Shown in pieces: positions 6,868 to 17,000 of a stretch of 45,314 bases of DNA. Source of the stretch: a virus; IMG/VR virus record IMGVR_UViG_3300008267_000094, positions 1 through 45,314 of that record. The stretch is one strand, 5' to 3'. Under the pieces are notes generated by a model. That model saw only the letters and a program-made list of their open reading frames with translations, searched no databases and was not told the DNA's origin. The translations under genes and the position numbers were made by a program. How positions within the stretch are numbered: position 1 is the stretch's first letter; each line of letters starts with the position of its first letter.

Positions 6868-8823
6868 ATGGCATCAATAACTATCGACCAAATTATAAAT
6901 ACCTCTAGAAATCGTGAAGAAGCTATTGCGAATTTTAATTCTGCGTATCCTTCAGCAACAACAAGTGAAGGTTCTGATTTTTTAAACAAACTCAATAGAA
7001 AATTTCCAGTACAATCATCAAGTACTACAAATACAGGTAGTGGTTTGACAGGTGCACCTAGTGCTGCAACACAAGGATTTATTACCAGTGCTTTAAGTAG
7101 TCAAAACATCTCACAGAGTGGGAAAATGTATGATTTTTCAACATTAGAAAAAACAGAAGACACTATATTTCAAATAAGTGATGTTGCTGCTGGTATGTTT
7201 ACAGCGATTAATGACGCTAAAGGAAACCTTGGAAAAGTGGTTACAAACCTTTTAGGAAATTCACTTGTGAAAATTGGAGAAGGTGTAAATCAAATTTTAG
7301 CACAAGAAGTTAATTTAAGAAACGAAGTAAATGCAAAACTTGGTCTTACAGGGGACTTATCAAGAGGTTTAAGAGATAATATATTAGATACTTTACCAGC
7401 GGCAACCTCAATGGCTTTTGGTTTTGAAAGTGTTAGAGATTATGCGGTTGAAATGGTTGAGAATACCGGTAAAATGACCACATTTGGTAAAGATGTGTTG
7501 ATTGAATCCCAAAAAACTGCGAGAGCTTTTTATGGTGATTTAAGTAAATTATCTCAAGCGATTGATGCATTTGATAAAGTTGGTATTGGAGCAAAAGATG
7601 CAATTAAAGAAATTGATAGAGCGGGTAAAAGTTCATTAACTTTAGGTTTAAACGCTAGAAAAGTAGTTGCTGAAGTTAGTTCTAATATGGATAAATTGAA
7701 CACCATTGGATTTAAAAATGGTGTCGAGGGACTAACAAGAATGGTTCAAAAATCCATTGAATTTAACTTGAATATTGAAAAAGTTAAAGGTTTAGCGGAA
7801 AGTCTTTTTGACCCCGATAAAGCAATTGCGTTGTCCGCGGAATTACAAGCGATAGGTGGAGCAATAGGAGACTTCAATGACCCACTTAAACTCATGTACA
7901 TGGCAACAAATGATGCTGGTGGATTACAAGATGCAATGATTGGTGTTGCGGGTTCTTTAGCAACATATAATACCGAATTAGGTAGATTTGAAATCACAGG
8001 TGCAAACCTTAGAAAGGCTAAAGCGTTGGGTGGTGAATTGAATATGACTATGGAAGAAATGTCTAAAACCGCAATTAAAGCTGCGGAAAGGTCTTCTGCA
8101 GCAACCGCGTTATTATCCTCAGGTTTACAAATTGACGAAAAAGAAAAAGAATTCCTTACCAATATCTCCAAAATGGAAGGTGGTAGAATGGTAATCGATG
8201 TTCCAGAATCTATTGCTAAAAAAATGGGTCTTGAAGACACAAAAGTAGCGTTAGATGAACTAAGTCCAACAATTGCAAAAGGATTATTAGATAACCAAAA
8301 GGCCTTTGAAGATATGAGTGTTGAGGACATCGCTAGAGACCAATACACTGTTACACAAAATATTGAAAAAGATGTCAGTTCTTTATTGACCTTGGCTAAA
8401 GTTGAAGCCGCAAAGGGATTTAGGGGTGGACTTCAAGATGTTGACAATTTCTTGAAAGAAAAATTAGGTGAACCGTTAAAAAAAATGACACAAACAGGTA
8501 CTGCCGAAAACAAAGACCTCGAAGGATTTTGGAAAGAAGTTAACAAAAATACAAACGAAACCGTAAAAAGTACTTTTGAAGAACTTAAAAGTAAAGGTGT
8601 TAATATATCAGATGAAAATTTAGCGGCAACTAAAAATATTGGAAAACAAGAACAAGTAACCACAAAAAATATTAATCTTAGTATTAAATCAAACGACGCT
8701 GTTGTTGATGCAACAACACGAGCAATAATTAATAGTCCATCAATCGCTCAAGACATAAAAGACCAAGTTATACCAAGTGAACTCGAATATACGTCAACAA
8801 CATTACCATCAAAATATCAATAA
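6868..8823 (+). CDS. Tail tape measure protein (gp29-like position)
   Basis: This 651-residue protein probably sets tail length and occupies the tube lumen. It is almost entirely helical by composition, rich in Ala, Lys, Glu, Leu and Ser, with no Trp/Cys-rich domain. Weakly hydrophobic Gly/Ala stretches include GGAIGDFNDPLKLMYMATNDAGG in residues 320-350. The N-terminal 75 residues are Ser/Thr/Gly-rich and low in complexity. The length is close to the 590 residues of T4 gp29. It directly follows the tail chaperone frames and precedes the hub genes, the standard tape-measure position. It starts just after a late promoter-like octamer. The identification rests on position, length and composition rather than a diagnostic motif. 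Confidence 0.65.
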   Translation: MASITIDQIINTSRNREEAIANFNSAYPSATTSEGSDFLNKLNRKFPVQSSSTTNTGSGLTGAPSAATQGFITSALSSQNISQSGKMYDFSTLEKTEDTIFQISDVAAGMFTAINDAKGNLGKVVTNLLGNSLVKIGEGVNQILAQEVNLRNEVNAKLGLTGDLSRGLRDNILDTLPAATSMAFGFESVRDYAVEMVENTGKMTTFGKDVLIESQKTARAFYGDLSKLSQAIDAFDKVGIGAKDAIKEIDRAGKSSLTLGLNARKVVAEVSSNMDKLNTIGFKNGVEGLTRMVQKSIEFNLNIEKVKGLAESLFDPDKAIALSAELQAIGGAIGDFNDPLKLMYMATNDAGGLQDAMIGVAGSLATYNTELGRFEITGANLRKAKALGGELNMTMEEMSKTAIKAAERSSAATALLSSGLQIDEKEKEFLTNISKMEGGRMVIDVPESIAKKMGLEDTKVALDELSPTIAKGLLDNQKAFEDMSVEDIARDQYTVTQNIEKDVSSLLTLAKVEAAKGFRGGLQDVDNFLKEKLGEPLKKMTQTGTAENKDLEGFWKEVNKNTNETVKSTFEELKSKGVNISDENLAATKNIGKQEQVTTKNINLSIKSNDAVVDATTRAIINSPSIAQDIKDQVIPSELEYTSTTLPSKYQ

Positions 8824-8836
8824 AATAAAATCATTC

Positions 8837-8844
8837 TATTTATA
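8837..8844 (+). promoter_or_regulatory. Late promoter-like octamer TATTTATA before the hub genes
   Basis: TATTTATA followed by GG lies 6 nt before the ATG at 8851. Confidence 0.55.
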
Positions 8845-8850
8845 GGATAA

Positions 8851-11800
8851 ATGCCAACATATTTAGATTTTAATACCACAAAATCGTTTAGAGATTTTTT
8901 AATATCAAAAACCCTAAACGCCCCCAATGGACCACAAACGTTCACTGCGGGAAATTATGTTGTGCAAAATTTAAATAACTACGCAAACATTGACCCGGGT
9001 GATGTTAAAACAAATTGGGCGGTTTATTTCGGTCAAAATTTTATTAATTTATATATACCACCCAACAACACAATTGAGGAATACACAAACACATCTTTAC
9101 CAAATTTAGCTCTATTAAATGGTGGTATTTTATCGGCGGGATATGTAGATTCTTTTCTTAAAATTGATGGGAGTCTTGTTAGTATAATGGCGGGTCAAAA
9201 TTTTGATGAGGATTCAAGATTAATGAAATTCGCGGTACAAAATATTAGAGAAAATAAACAAGGTCCTGTATTTGCTAGATTACAACAAAATTTGGAATCC
9301 GCCACTTCAGGTAGGATTAGGGTCTTAGATGCTCTACAAGGTAACACCGCAACTGCGATAAACATTGTTACAGGTAGAGAACCTTTAATTGAAAAAAATT
9401 ATAAAATTACTGTTGCAAAATCTTTATTAGGTAAGGGTATTGATTTTCTACAAACCGTATCTGGTGTAGAATTTCCATTTAGTGAAATACCGGGTGATTA
9501 TTTAACAAATCCTAAAAACCCTATTGAAAACAGACCGGCACCAAAAACAGAAGCGGGTGCGATTTTACAAGATGTAACAGGTGTTTTAGGTAGTTTAGTT
9601 GGTATACAAAGAAGACCAAAATTAGGTAGGAAACCTTCGGACCTAATGATTGAATACATGGGAGAAGGTCAAAAACAAATTTTATTTGACCAATTAACAT
9701 ATTCAACATACGCACCAAACTACACAACAACCGCTAGGTCACAACAATCATCAAAATTATTCAACTTTGTAAACAATGTTGCTCAAGGTGTTAAAAATGT
9801 TTTAGGACTTGAAGCACCTAAAGGCGTTGCGTATATCGGAGACGATAGAAGTGAAGATGTAAAATACACCATGTCTGATTTTAATGACAACATGGTAAAA
9901 AGTAGTTATTTCCTTAGTTTGATGTTCGACCCTGTACAAGCTTCATTGTTTGAAAGACAAAGAAACATTTCACAAGGTGGACCAATTAGTACTAAGTTAA
10001 CGTGGATAAGTAAAAACTCACAAAATAAAATCGGATTACACAACCCTGAGTTCCAATCAAGAGAAAGTGATGCTTATAATAATTCTATATCAACCAAATA
10101 TGGATTTAGAGAAGATTCAATACTAGGAAAAACCCAAGAGATATTGGATTCAATGCCAAAAGATGGTCAAGCAACAAGGACACATGTTGGTAACGTTATT
10201 GACCAAACAAGTAGAATTTTTAAAGAGGGTGAATCAATGTTGTCAAGAGGTTCGGCAATAAAATTTGTTGACCAATACAAACAAGAAACAGGTGCGGAAT
10301 ATTGTCGTGTATGGACAAAGGATAGGTCGTATATGAACTATTCTGATACTATGAAAAGAACCGCTAACATCAGAAAGTTTGATGATAGTATTATGGGTGG
10401 TGAAAGTAGACCTTGGAATATAAACATCGCCCCAACATCCAGCGGTAATTATGACGCAAAAAACAGCTTCAGAAATTCTTTTGGTGCAAAGAATTCTACT
10501 AATATTTTAAGTGGACCTGACCCTGTTACTGGTTATGGCGCTGATGGGTTTTACGCTAAGAAATATATGTTTTCAATTGAAAACTTAGCGTGGAGAACAT
10601 CAAATACACCAGGTTTTACATATAATGATTTACCTTTCTGTGAAAGAGGACCTAATGGTGGTAGAGTAATGTGGTTTCCACCATATGATTTAAAAATTAG
10701 TGAGAACAACCAAGCGAGATGGCAAGATAACACTTTTTTAGGTAGACCTGAACCAATTTATACGTATCAAGACACCCAAAGAAGTGGACAACTTTCATTT
10801 AAAGTAGTTGTTGACCACCCAAGTATTTTAAACCTCTTAGTTAGAGAATTCTTTAAAGGAATGTCCGATGAAGAATCAGAAAATTATATAAACGCGTTTT
10901 TTGCCGGATGTCAAGAATTAGATTTTTACGAGTTAATTAGAAGATATGCTCAATTAGATACAAATGATATTAAATTAATTCAATCTTTTTTAAACAAAGG
11001 AAAAGACCCTGAGGTAATTAAACAATATAAAATTACCACAGAATATCCTGTAGAGTCTGCACCAACAAATACAACACCTCAGGGTAATGATGCAGATTCA
11101 AAACCCGTTGATGAGGTTATTGCAAAATTAAAATATGAAAATGATATACCTAAATCATCAAGAGAACTCGCAACAACCGACAATTATACTTTATTATACA
11201 ATACATATAAATTAAGAAAACAAAATTATATAACAAATTTAGGGGATGCGTTAAACACATTAACAGGTTTATCGCAAACTGATGCGGTTGTTAAAAAAGA
11301 AAAAGGTCAGATTTTTGGTGACGAAAACAAAACAATAACACAATCTGATATTGATTTTCAAACCACAAAAATAGGTACCTATTTTGATGAGGCACAGGTG
11401 GCTTTTGATAAATATGAAGGGGCAATCAATAATTTAATTAGCGATATTACAGGAAAAACCGCTAGTGGAATTAGAATGACAATTTTATCCTCATGTTCTT
11501 CAGTGGCTACCACCGACTATAACGAAAGGTTATCATTAAGAAGAAGTCACTCCGTTATTCAAGATGTCTTTGATAGATTATCCGCTATAACTAATAAAAA
11601 GGCGGCAATAAAATGGGTTGATAATTTAAATTTAGTTAACGACAATACAGGTGAAAATGATAAAGTGATAATACAACAGGGACAACCAATTGTAATTGTC
11701 AAAGAATATAGTCTTAAAAATGATTTTGGATTTGATTACGATGCTAAATTTGTTGTTGAATCACAAAACTACGGTGAAGTGTTAACCGGTGTTGGTGATA

Positions 11801-13707
11801 GAGATTGTTTAGATAAAGATTTTGTTGAGGTCCCAAAATTAAAAGTATATTCACCAATTGCTTTTTATTGTAGACAGACAGTTTTTGGTTTAAAATACAA
11901 TAAGAAATCAGATAAACCAACACCAGAGACACCACCACCGCCGCCACCGATTACTAAAATTGAAGAAAATGGGGAGGTTGTAATAAATCCACCAACAAGA
12001 AAACCGGCCATCGACCCTCTAAAAAGAATTATTGCAAAAACTTTATCGGAATGTTTTTATTTTAAAAAATTAGAACAAGACGACCCAATTGTATTTAATT
12101 CATTAAAGGAAAAATTAAAATATTTTCATCCCGCTTTCCACTCAACAACTCCAGAGGGATTGAATAGTAGATTAACATTTTTACACCAATGTATTAGACC
12201 GGGTGATACAATTCCAATAAAAGGAATTGCAGAAGAATCTGACCTCAGAGCAAGAAACACATCCTTCGGTCCACCACCCGTTTGTATTTTAAGGATTGGT
12301 GATTTTTACCACTCTAAAATTGTCATAAGGGATGTTAATATATCATTTGATGATGGTGGTCAAATCTTATGGGATTTAAACCCTGAAGGTATTGGGGTAC
12401 AACCAATGATTGCGTCTGTTACTTTAAGTATAAATTTTATTGGTGGTCAAGGGTTGTCAAAACCGGTAGAAAGATTACAAAACGCACTTTCATCTAACTT
12501 CTTTGCAAATACTGAAATGTACGATGAAAGGTCAATTGCTACTAACGATACAATTGGAGGTAAAAAGGCGGAAGAATTTACAAAAGTGTTTTTAGAAGAT
12601 TTAAATAGAACTTATAATAATTCAATTAATAAAAATGCTCAATCACAGAATACCAAAAATGTGAAAGACGGTTTATATATGGGTGAACTGAAAAACGGAA
12701 CCAAAATGAATTACACTCAATTAATTGGGTCCGTTTTTGAATCCACTAAAAATTATTTTGAAAAATTTGAAAGTACGTACAATAACATTTACACAAAATA
12801 TGGTAAGGACATAACAACAATGTTACTAAAAGGTGATTATAGACCGATAAATCAGTATGATGTTTATACGTCAACCTCACCAACACCAGGAAAGACATTA
12901 ACACTTCACGGATTACATAAGAAAACACAAGAATTAGAAGTTTACACAAGTGGTTTAAAAACTGCGTTGGCTAGTTTTGTTAATAATTCTTCATCAACTT
13001 ATTTGGTTAATATGTTAGGTTTCGATAAGGAAATGACAGGTTCATTATTGACCGACACTAACGTTAAAATAAAAAAATATATTACCGAAAAAATAATAGA
13101 AGAAAAAATAAATGAATTAACAAATTCTAAAATACTTTCAGAATTAGATACATCAAGAAATAAATTGATTATTGATTTAGACAAGTTAAATTTTGTAATT
13201 AAAAACGCTAAAGATTCTACAGTTTCAGACGGTAAAGTTAAATCTGTTTCAATAAGTGGATTTACTTCCGATATGTTATATAATGAATATGATACATGTA
13301 TTGATTATATTGATAAAAACACCTCTAAACTAGTTGAAGACTTATCAACTAACATTACATTCTTAAACCCAACCATACAGTCTGCTGATTTTGATTTTCT
13401 AATGAAACAATTATTGTCGGATAGTAAAACAGTTGATGCAATAATAGCGGAATTAAATGACCCAACATTGTATTCAAATGGTTTAAAAAATAAATTAAAA
13501 AGACGAATTGAAAAATTTGTTGAAGTACCAAAAGCGAAAAATTTTAAATTAACAAAATTCAAAAATAGAAAAAGTGGTAAAGAAATTGAATTTGGTGTTT
13601 CATCAATTACAGATGAATCTAACCAAACAATAATTAATGAATCGAATCAAATATTTTCAACCTCAAATGATGTTGATAATAAATTAAACTTTTATAGAGC
13701 ACAATAA
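8851..13707 (+). CDS. Giant baseplate hub / tube-initiator-type structural protein
   Basis: This 1618-residue virion protein is far larger than any T4 hub protein. Residues around 570-690 hold a recognisable structural segment: KKYMFSIENLAWR, RVMWFPPYDLKI, then RSGQLSFKVVVDHPSILNLL, of a kind seen in large baseplate proteins of marine and Bacteroidota T4-like phages. A poly-proline linker at about residues 1027-1032 (11932-11949) separates this from a second globular part. That part contains PPPVCILRIGDFYHSKIVIR and GVQPMIASVTLSINFIGGQG (about residues 1145-1205), which look like the tube-fold strands of hub or tube-initiator proteins such as gp48, gp54 and gp27. The C-terminal 350 residues are helical. 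It lies between the tape measure and a LysM-like baseplate gene and shares one base with the latter (TAATG), so translation is probably coupled. Confidence 0.55.
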   Translation: MPTYLDFNTTKSFRDFLISKTLNAPNGPQTFTAGNYVVQNLNNYANIDPGDVKTNWAVYFGQNFINLYIPPNNTIEEYTNTSLPNLALLNGGILSAGYVDSFLKIDGSLVSIMAGQNFDEDSRLMKFAVQNIRENKQGPVFARLQQNLESATSGRIRVLDALQGNTATAINIVTGREPLIEKNYKITVAKSLLGKGIDFLQTVSGVEFPFSEIPGDYLTNPKNPIENRPAPKTEAGAILQDVTGVLGSLVGIQRRPKLGRKPSDLMIEYMGEGQKQILFDQLTYSTYAPNYTTTARSQQSSKLFNFVNNVAQGVKNVLGLEAPKGVAYIGDDRSEDVKYTMSDFNDNMVKSSYFLSLMFDPVQASLFERQRNISQGGPISTKLTWISKNSQNKIGLHNPEFQSRESDAYNNSISTKYGFREDSILGKTQEILDSMPKDGQATRTHVGNVIDQTSRIFKEGESMLSRGSAIKFVDQYKQETGAEYCRVWTKDRSYMNYSDTMKRTANIRKFDDSIMGGESRPWNINIAPTSSGNYDAKNSFRNSFGAKNSTNILSGPDPVTGYGADGFYAKKYMFSIENLAWRTSNTPGFTYNDLPFCERGPNGGRVMWFPPYDLKISENNQARWQDNTFLGRPEPIYTYQDTQRSGQLSFKVVVDHPSILNLLVREFFKGMSDEESENYINAFFAGCQELDFYELIRRYAQLDTNDIKLIQSFLNKGKDPEVIKQYKITTEYPVESAPTNTTPQGNDADSKPVDEVIAKLKYENDIPKSSRELATTDNYTLLYNTYKLRKQNYITNLGDALNTLTGLSQTDAVVKKEKGQIFGDENKTITQSDIDFQTTKIGTYFDEAQVAFDKYEGAINNLISDITGKTASGIRMTILSSCSSVATTDYNERLSLRRSHSVIQDVFDRLSAITNKKAAIKWVDNLNLVNDNTGENDKVIIQQGQPIVIVKEYSLKNDFGFDYDAKFVVESQNYGEVLTGVGDRDCLDKDFVEVPKLKVYSPIAFYCRQTVFGLKYNKKSDKPTPETPPPPPPITKIEENGEVVINPPTRKPAIDPLKRIIAKTLSECFYFKKLEQDDPIVFNSLKEKLKYFHPAFHSTTPEGLNSRLTFLHQCIRPGDTIPIKGIAEESDLRARNTSFGPPPVCILRIGDFYHSKIVIRDVNISFDDGGQILWDLNPEGIGVQPMIASVTLSINFIGGQGLSKPVERLQNALSSNFFANTEMYDERSIATNDTIGGKKAEEFTKVFLEDLNRTYNNSINKNAQSQNTKNVKDGLYMGELKNGTKMNYTQLIGSVFESTKNYFEKFESTYNNIYTKYGKDITTMLLKGDYRPINQYDVYTSTSPTPGKTLTLHGLHKKTQELEVYTSGLKTALASFVNNSSSTYLVNMLGFDKEMTGSLLTDTNVKIKKYITEKIIEEKINELTNSKILSELDTSRNKLIIDLDKLNFVIKNAKDSTVSDGKVKSVSISGFTSDMLYNEYDTCIDYIDKNTSKLVEDLSTNITFLNPTIQSADFDFLMKQLLSDSKTVDAIIAELNDPTLYSNGLKNKLKRRIEKFVEVPKAKNFKLTKFKNRKSGKEIEFGVSSITDESNQTIINESNQIFSTSNDVDNKLNFYRAQ

Positions 13708-14033
13708 TGAGTAGACAATATTTTGACAGATATCAATTTTTTGTTGAGGATGGTAAATTTAGAATAGTACCTGGCATCGAAATACCAATAAAGGGCACTG
13801 ATAGATATATGTTTTTTAAAAAAGGTAGGGATAGACTAGATAAAATATCACAAGATTATTATGGGTCACCTGTTTTTGGATGGTTAATATTACAGGCAAA
13901 CCCAACCGCGGGTAGTGTTGAGTTTGAAATACCGGATAATTTTGTTGTTAGAATACCATTTCCACTAACAACGTCTTTACAAGATTACAAAAGAAATGTA
14001 GAATTGTATAACCTATATTATGGAGAACAATAA
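13707..14033 (+). CDS. 53: Small LysM-like baseplate protein (gp53 / gpX-like)
   Basis: This 108-residue protein carries a LysM-like core. The segment GRDRLDKISQDYYGSPVFGWLILQAN (about residues 40-65) is the usual form in phage tail proteins of the gpX and gp53 type, followed by the strand FVVRIPFP. In T4-like phages such a domain occurs in the baseplate wedge protein gp53. T4 gp53 is about 196 residues, so this is a short version. Its start overlaps the stop of the giant hub gene in TAATG, and its last 14 nt overlap the next gene. It therefore sits between two giant baseplate genes as a coupled unit and probably contacts both. Confidence 0.65.
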   Translation: MSRQYFDRYQFFVEDGKFRIVPGIEIPIKGTDRYMFFKKGRDRLDKISQDYYGSPVFGWLILQANPTAGSVEFEIPDNFVVRIPFPLTTSLQDYKRNVELYNLYYGEQ

Positions 14034-17000
14034 GGATTACCCAAATAGTGAAAACATACTCGTAAAAGTTGACCAAAACAATCTTATTTATGTTGACCCA
14101 AATAGTGTTGTTGATTCAAATGGAGAAATACAGCCAAGAGGACATAAACAGGAAAACTTAGTGATGTATGTTAACTTGGAAGCTGATTTAATTCCAAGAA
14201 CAACCCTTATTGCCGATGATAATGTAGGTAACACACTAACACAAATAGCCAAGGGTAATATAAATTTCTTAAAAAACGCAAGTGGTGATGGTAACTTTGA
14301 TTCAACTTGGACAGATGCTTACTTACCAAAACCTATACAAGGACAAGAATCGACCTATAAAGATGGATATGATGTAACCTTTGGAGAAGACCAATTTAAG
14401 GACCCATCAGGACAATCATTCGGTATTGATTCAATAACAATTGACGTTAAAGGTGCTAATTTTGTACCCCAAGTTACAATAAATTTTGTAGACGTTAGAG
14501 GTAAAACACTTTTTGAATCTTCAGAAAATTCACCATATAGAGCATTTTTTCATTTACCATGGCCAATTTTTTATTTAACCGTCAAGGGATATTACGGTAA
14601 GGCAATAAGATATAGGTTACATATGACCGATTTTAAATCAAGATTTAACGAATCTAATGGTAACTTTGAAATTGCAACTAAATTTGTTGGTTCAACTTTT
14701 GCTTGGTTAAATGATATTCCACTTTCTGCAATTATAAATTGTCCGTACATGTTTTTAGTTGAAGAAACTAAAGATACTAAATTCAACGAAAAGACGGGAT
14801 TATACGAAAAAAAGGTTTCACATTCTTCAAGAGGATATACAATACTTAAATCTATCTATAGACAATATGAACAAAAAGGATTGATTCCTAAAGGTTTTCC
14901 AGTTAGAACACTTAAAGAAGTTGGATATATTGCCGAAACATTAGATAAAATTTTAGAACAACAAATTTTTAGTAAAGTAAGTATGGAGGTTTTCCAAGGA
15001 ATTAAAGAAATGGAGACCATTATTAATGATTTTGAAAACGCAATTAAAGCGTGGGGAAAACAATACCTATCACAAGAATACACAACATTTACAAAAACAT
15101 CCACAACAAATGAAACATTAAGTGATTTGTGGTTTTATTTAAGCGCTAAAGACAAAACCGAAACAAAACATATATTAGGAACAGGACCCGGTGCTCTTGA
15201 ACTTTTTCTAATAGGTTTTAATAGTGCAATGAATAAATCAAAACTTCTTACGCAAAATTTACTTAATGAAACAACTGGAGACTTTAAAAGAATATCAATA
15301 AGAAATGTAAGAAGCGTTCAATCATATTATAAGACATTAAACGATAAGAAAATAGTTGTTTATATTGATGGAATATTTGATGATATATTTCAAATCAGAA
15401 AATCATTTGAAGAACAAAGGAAAAAAGTTGAAGATGACGTTGAAACAAAAATGAATGAAGTCATCAAGAGTAAAGAATATGGTTTTGGTTTTGAGCCAAC
15501 TCTTAGAAATATGTTTGCAGTTTTATTAGCGAACGCGGAAGTTTACATTAGATTAATGAAAGATGTTCACAACAAGGCGTTTGAATCCTCAAATAACAGA
15601 AAAAAACAACTTACTAATTTATCAAAAGAATCAAAGGGAGAAAACATTTATCCTTGGCCCGAAGTTAAAAAACCACAAACAGGTGGGAAACAAAATGTTA
15701 TTGCATACCCAGGTGATGAAGAACTTGTTCACAAGTTAAAATCATATAATAAAAAATTGTGGCCTGAAGTTGATTTTATTGAAGAATATATTAAAATAAC
15801 AACAAATAGAATTGAAACAAACGTTAAAGACGAACCAACAAGGAATGATGTTAACTATGTTTTTGATTCAAATACCGAAAACCAAAAAATAGAAGACATA
15901 TCGGGTATTGATGTAATAAACGAAACGATACCATTTGTAGATAAAAGTTATGCGGGGTTTGTGTATGAATTATTTGAAAGAGCAAAATACATGACATTAT
16001 TTGATTCTTTTGATAATGACATGATTATACAGTTGGCGAATGAAGAGTTTAAAAATATTAGAGAGTCAATTACACAAGATATAGACTTGATTGAATTAGC
16101 AAAAAAGATAACAACCAGAGAAAGTCTAATTGCAACACAATCAATAACAGAATTGAAAGAAAATGGTGTAATTCAAAAAAATGAAGACGGTACGCCCAAA
16201 AAGGCGATTTCATATAGTGGTTACTTACCGGGTTTATCACCATATGAAAGATTTAATTATTTCAGAGATAATTTAGCAACAACAGATTATATCTCTAACA
16301 TTATTGAAGAACCTTTTAAATTTAAAAAATACGATGAAACAGAAACAAATCCAAAAGGGGATTTAGATGAAAAAAAATTAAATGAAAATTTATTAAATTA
16401 TAAAATCGAATCATATAGGACTAACATATACCCTTTCAACTCAACAACATACCTAAATTATTTAGGTAAACAAACTTTTAGTAAAGACAATTTTAAATTT
16501 GAAGGGATATTAAAAGTTAATAGTTCACAAGGTTTTGTTTGTTCACCAATAAACCCAAAATCTTGGGTAAAAGCAAATTCGAACACAAATGACTTCTTTT
16601 CTAATACAATTAATGTATCTGGAAACACAACATCAATATTAAACACACCTTATTTCCATAACCAATTATTTTCAGATTTTAACCAATCAAAAATACATGG
16701 TAAATTTAAAGGTTCTGCTTATTTGTTATTAAACTCTTTACCACTTATTGATTTAGATGACCAAATAACATTTGATGGTAAATCTATATTAACGTCATCT
16801 TTATTTAGAGAGATATCTTCAACTCATTTTATTCCATATCATTTGTTATTAAAATGGGGTTCAATATATCATAGGTATAAAACACATTTGATTGATGGTT
16901 ATGACATTTTAGATGGATGTATTAACTCAAGTTATATAACTAAACCATTAACGGGAAAAACATTATTTGATAATAATGGTGCGTTGATAACATACACCTC

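Noticed and set aside
7746-8348. 200-residue leftward frame opposite the tape measure gene
   Set aside because: Ser/Ile/Ala-rich shadow of the helical tape measure codons; no promoter or start context and no recognisable domain.
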